Position numbers and translations under genes: made by a program. From Tamarix chinensis (Eukaryota; Streptophyta; Magnoliopsida; Caryophyllales; Tamaricaceae): a stretch of DNA of 64,000 nucleotides. Under the pieces are notes generated by a model that saw nothing but the letters and a program-made list of their open reading frames with translations, had not been told where the DNA came from and did no database searches. The DNA lies in contig CM060173.1 in the NCBI GenBank assembly GCA_030549775.1, forward strand, positions 67,708,367-67,772,366. The letters run 5' to 3'. Shown one piece after another: positions 61,879 through 64,000 of the stretch. Every line of letters starts with the position of its first letter. Position 1 is the first letter of the stretch.

Positions 61879-62611
61879 ATATGTAACACCCCAAAATTCA
61901 TTATATTTTTTAAAGCGGAAGCAATTAAAATAAAATCACTTAAAACCAATGAATTCTGGGAATGTTACCGCCACACTTAGTACTAGACCGGTTCTCTCCG
62001 ACCGTTCCAGTACCAAGTGCTAAGGCTAAAGAAAAGATTAATATCAAACTTAAACCAACAGTTCATAAAAGAACTAGAATGATCATATACAAAAATCAGG
62101 GTGTGCGTGAAGAATCACGAGTTAAATAGAAATCAGAGTGTGAAATCGAAATTCCTCGAAGGGAAAAATCTTACAATCGATAAAAGGTTCATTTAAAATA
62201 CTCAATCGAGTAATAATAACATAATGAAATAAGTTCACGTGAAGAGGAAATACGGCCACGACACTCTCGAACTTTGAGCCAAAACATGCTCAACACTCAG
62301 CCCCGAATGATGCCTCGCCCACCTACACAAATTCAGAAGGGCATACTACTCGTGGGAATGAGCAGCACCCATGAAAAGAGTGATCAGTACGCTACGTACT
62401 GAGTAAGGTAACCGAGCACTAAGGCCAACACGTAAGCACATAACCCATGCATAAGAATAAAAGAGCATAATCATGATAACATAATTCATGTGATCATCCA
62501 AGTAAAAGTATAAAGGCCCATATATATAATCCGATTCAATTACTTTGTTTATCTCTAATCAGGAATCATTTCACACCATACTTTTATTCAAGTCCATACG
62601 ATTACGGGAAC

Positions 62612-62945
62612 CCCACTATTTTTACCGGTGGATCGGTCGCGAGGGTACATGCCCTGCCACTATTTTAGCTGGTGGATCGGTCGCGAGGGTAACATACCCT
62701 GCCACTATTATATGCCGGTTGATCGGTCCGGCCCCCTTCTCGTACGGTGTTCCACTATAAGTGATTACTGTCTTCCCATATCTTTCAACATATAACGTTT
62801 TGTTTTGTTGAGCTCGGGATCCCCCACTATTATAGCCGGTGGATCGGTCGCGAGGGTACATGCCCTGCCACTATTTTAGCCGGTGGATCGGTCGCGAGGG
62901 AAAACATTCCCTGCCACTATTATGCCGGTGGATCGGTCTGGGCCC
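62612..62945. repeat. ~44-bp tandem units with conserved core and hairpins
   Basis: Six units in two groups of three. Each has CCACTATT, the core GCCGGTGGATCGGTC and, in four of them, a short hairpin (62642-62655, 62686-62700, 62853-62866, 62897-62912). The third unit of each group ends instead in a C-rich GGCCC...TCTC block. The same arrangement occurs at 51610-51890. Confidence 0.85.
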
Positions 62946-63729
62946 GTCTCAACATCTTCCACTTTACGTGTTTAATGTATTAAGTATCTTATTCAAAGGC
63001 TTCCACCATGGGTATGCACAAATCATAAAATTCCACCATCATAATTACACTTTAATTACCACATGCACATGATAACACAAAACCCTAATCAGCCACCACA
63101 TACCTCAATTAACCACAACAAACCATAGTTAACCACTCCAAACCCTATTTAACCATAACAACCATAATTAGCCACTCCACGCCTTAGTTAATCATAACAA
63201 ACCACAATTATCCACTCCAACCCTAATTAATCACAACAACCTAGAGTTCATTACTCCAAACCCTAATTCAATCTCTTCCATACCCTCATAATGCTCCACG
63301 TACTATTTTTCATCCAAAATATTTCAAAACCCGAATAATACTTACATTACCTTCCTTACATCCCAAATTAACTTTCCACACGTAAATTTCATATCCATGC
63401 AGACATTAATCTCCCCATGCAAACCTTCACATCTTTTTCATGCAAACCCTAAAATTCCACGTGAAACCCTAAATTCAACCATGCAAACCCTAATACCGTC
63501 ATTCAACCATCAATGCCACCATGTAAACCCTAATACCACCGTACGACTATAAATACCACCATACAAACCCTAATACCACCATATAACCATAAATACCACC
63601 ATACAAACCTTAGTAACATCATACAAACCCTAATACCTTCATGTAAACCCTAATACCACCATATAACCATTAGTACCACCATCCAACCCACGATTCTGCC
63701 ATATAAAACCCTAAATTCAACCCATAACA

Positions 63730-64000
63730 AAACCCAAGATTTGTCCACATAATACAATTAATTAGATTCTCCCCTTTCATAACCACAATTTAGATTCCCC
63801 CATACAAGACTATAAGTTAGATTGTCCCACATAAAATCATAATTTAGAATCTCCCAAGCAAAACCATAATTTGGATTAATTGGATTCCCCCAAACAAATC
63901 ATAAATTAGATTCTCCCAATCAAATCATAAATTAGGTTCTCCCATATAATATCATAAATTACATTCTCCCAAATAACATCATAAATTAGATTCTCCCTAA
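63730..64000. repeat. ~26-bp tandem array at the window edge
   Basis: Diverged units with ATAAATTAGATTCTCCCA, becoming more regular towards the edge. The array continues beyond the window. Confidence 0.75.

Larger units (their letters stand above)
61879..64000 (-). repeat. Gypsy LTR, runs off the window
   Basis: The minus LTR end is at 61879 (plus TGTAACACCCCAAAATTC). It is better preserved than its neighbours, with many CG sites and a clean GTACGCTACGTACTGAGTAA block. It contains tandem hairpin units (62612-62945), AAACCCTAA-rich DNA (63060-63720) and a ~26-bp array (63730-64000). Colinear with 51600-53478. Confidence 0.6.

Noticed and set aside
1..64000. tRNA, rRNA or other structured RNA genes
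   Set aside because: I saw no tRNA-like A and B boxes with a matching cloverleaf and no rRNA-like stretch by eye. A tRNAscan-SE or Infernal run would settle this.

Overview
This window is nuclear DNA of a flowering plant. It is AT-rich, has GT-AG introns, contains one intact housekeeping gene, and is otherwise packed with decayed plant retrotransposons (Ty1/copia, Ty3/gypsy including a chromovirus, an L1-type LINE) and hAT-like miniature elements. The protein and the long TE-filled introns suggest a dicot or basal angiosperm with a fairly large genome. I cannot name the species.

The one host gene I can support is the alpha subunit of Rab geranylgeranyl transferase (RGTA type), on the + strand, in eight exons from 3153 to 34386. 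All exon joins are GT-AG and in frame, giving 2106 bp of CDS (701 codons plus stop). Five prenyltransferase-alpha (PPTA) repeats, an insert domain and a C-terminal leucine-rich repeat region are readable. The CDS fills under 7% of the 31.2 kb span; introns 2, 4 and 7 (7.3, 7.9 and 13.2 kb) hold almost all the rest.

Region by region. 1-430: gypsy integrase fragment (-). 430-920: two foldback miniature elements of one family. 3153-34386: the RGTA gene. Intron 2 holds a decayed but fully readable copia element (-) with both LTRs and two nested hAT-like elements. Intron 4 holds an LTR-like pair and a broken Harbinger-type Myb/SANT gene. Intron 7 holds chromovirus pieces (gag, integrase, chromodomain, LTRs, all -), several hAT-like elements and a CG-rich simple repeat. 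34772-37033: hAT-like element with internal ~250 bp tandem repeats. 37218-42187: nearly full-length LINE (+) with target-site duplications and many in-frame stops. 42201-46618: no recognisable content. 46619-64000: a pile-up of gypsy LTRs, gag and pol, nearly all on the - strand, with minisatellites inside the LTRs.

I found no clear undescribed gene system. The observations most worth a second look are the hairpin-forming tandem units in the gypsy LTRs, where one unit has compensatory stem changes; the antisense bias of intronic LTR elements; an insertion whose empty site is preserved in a second LTR copy; and a LINE with a duplicated 5' junction.
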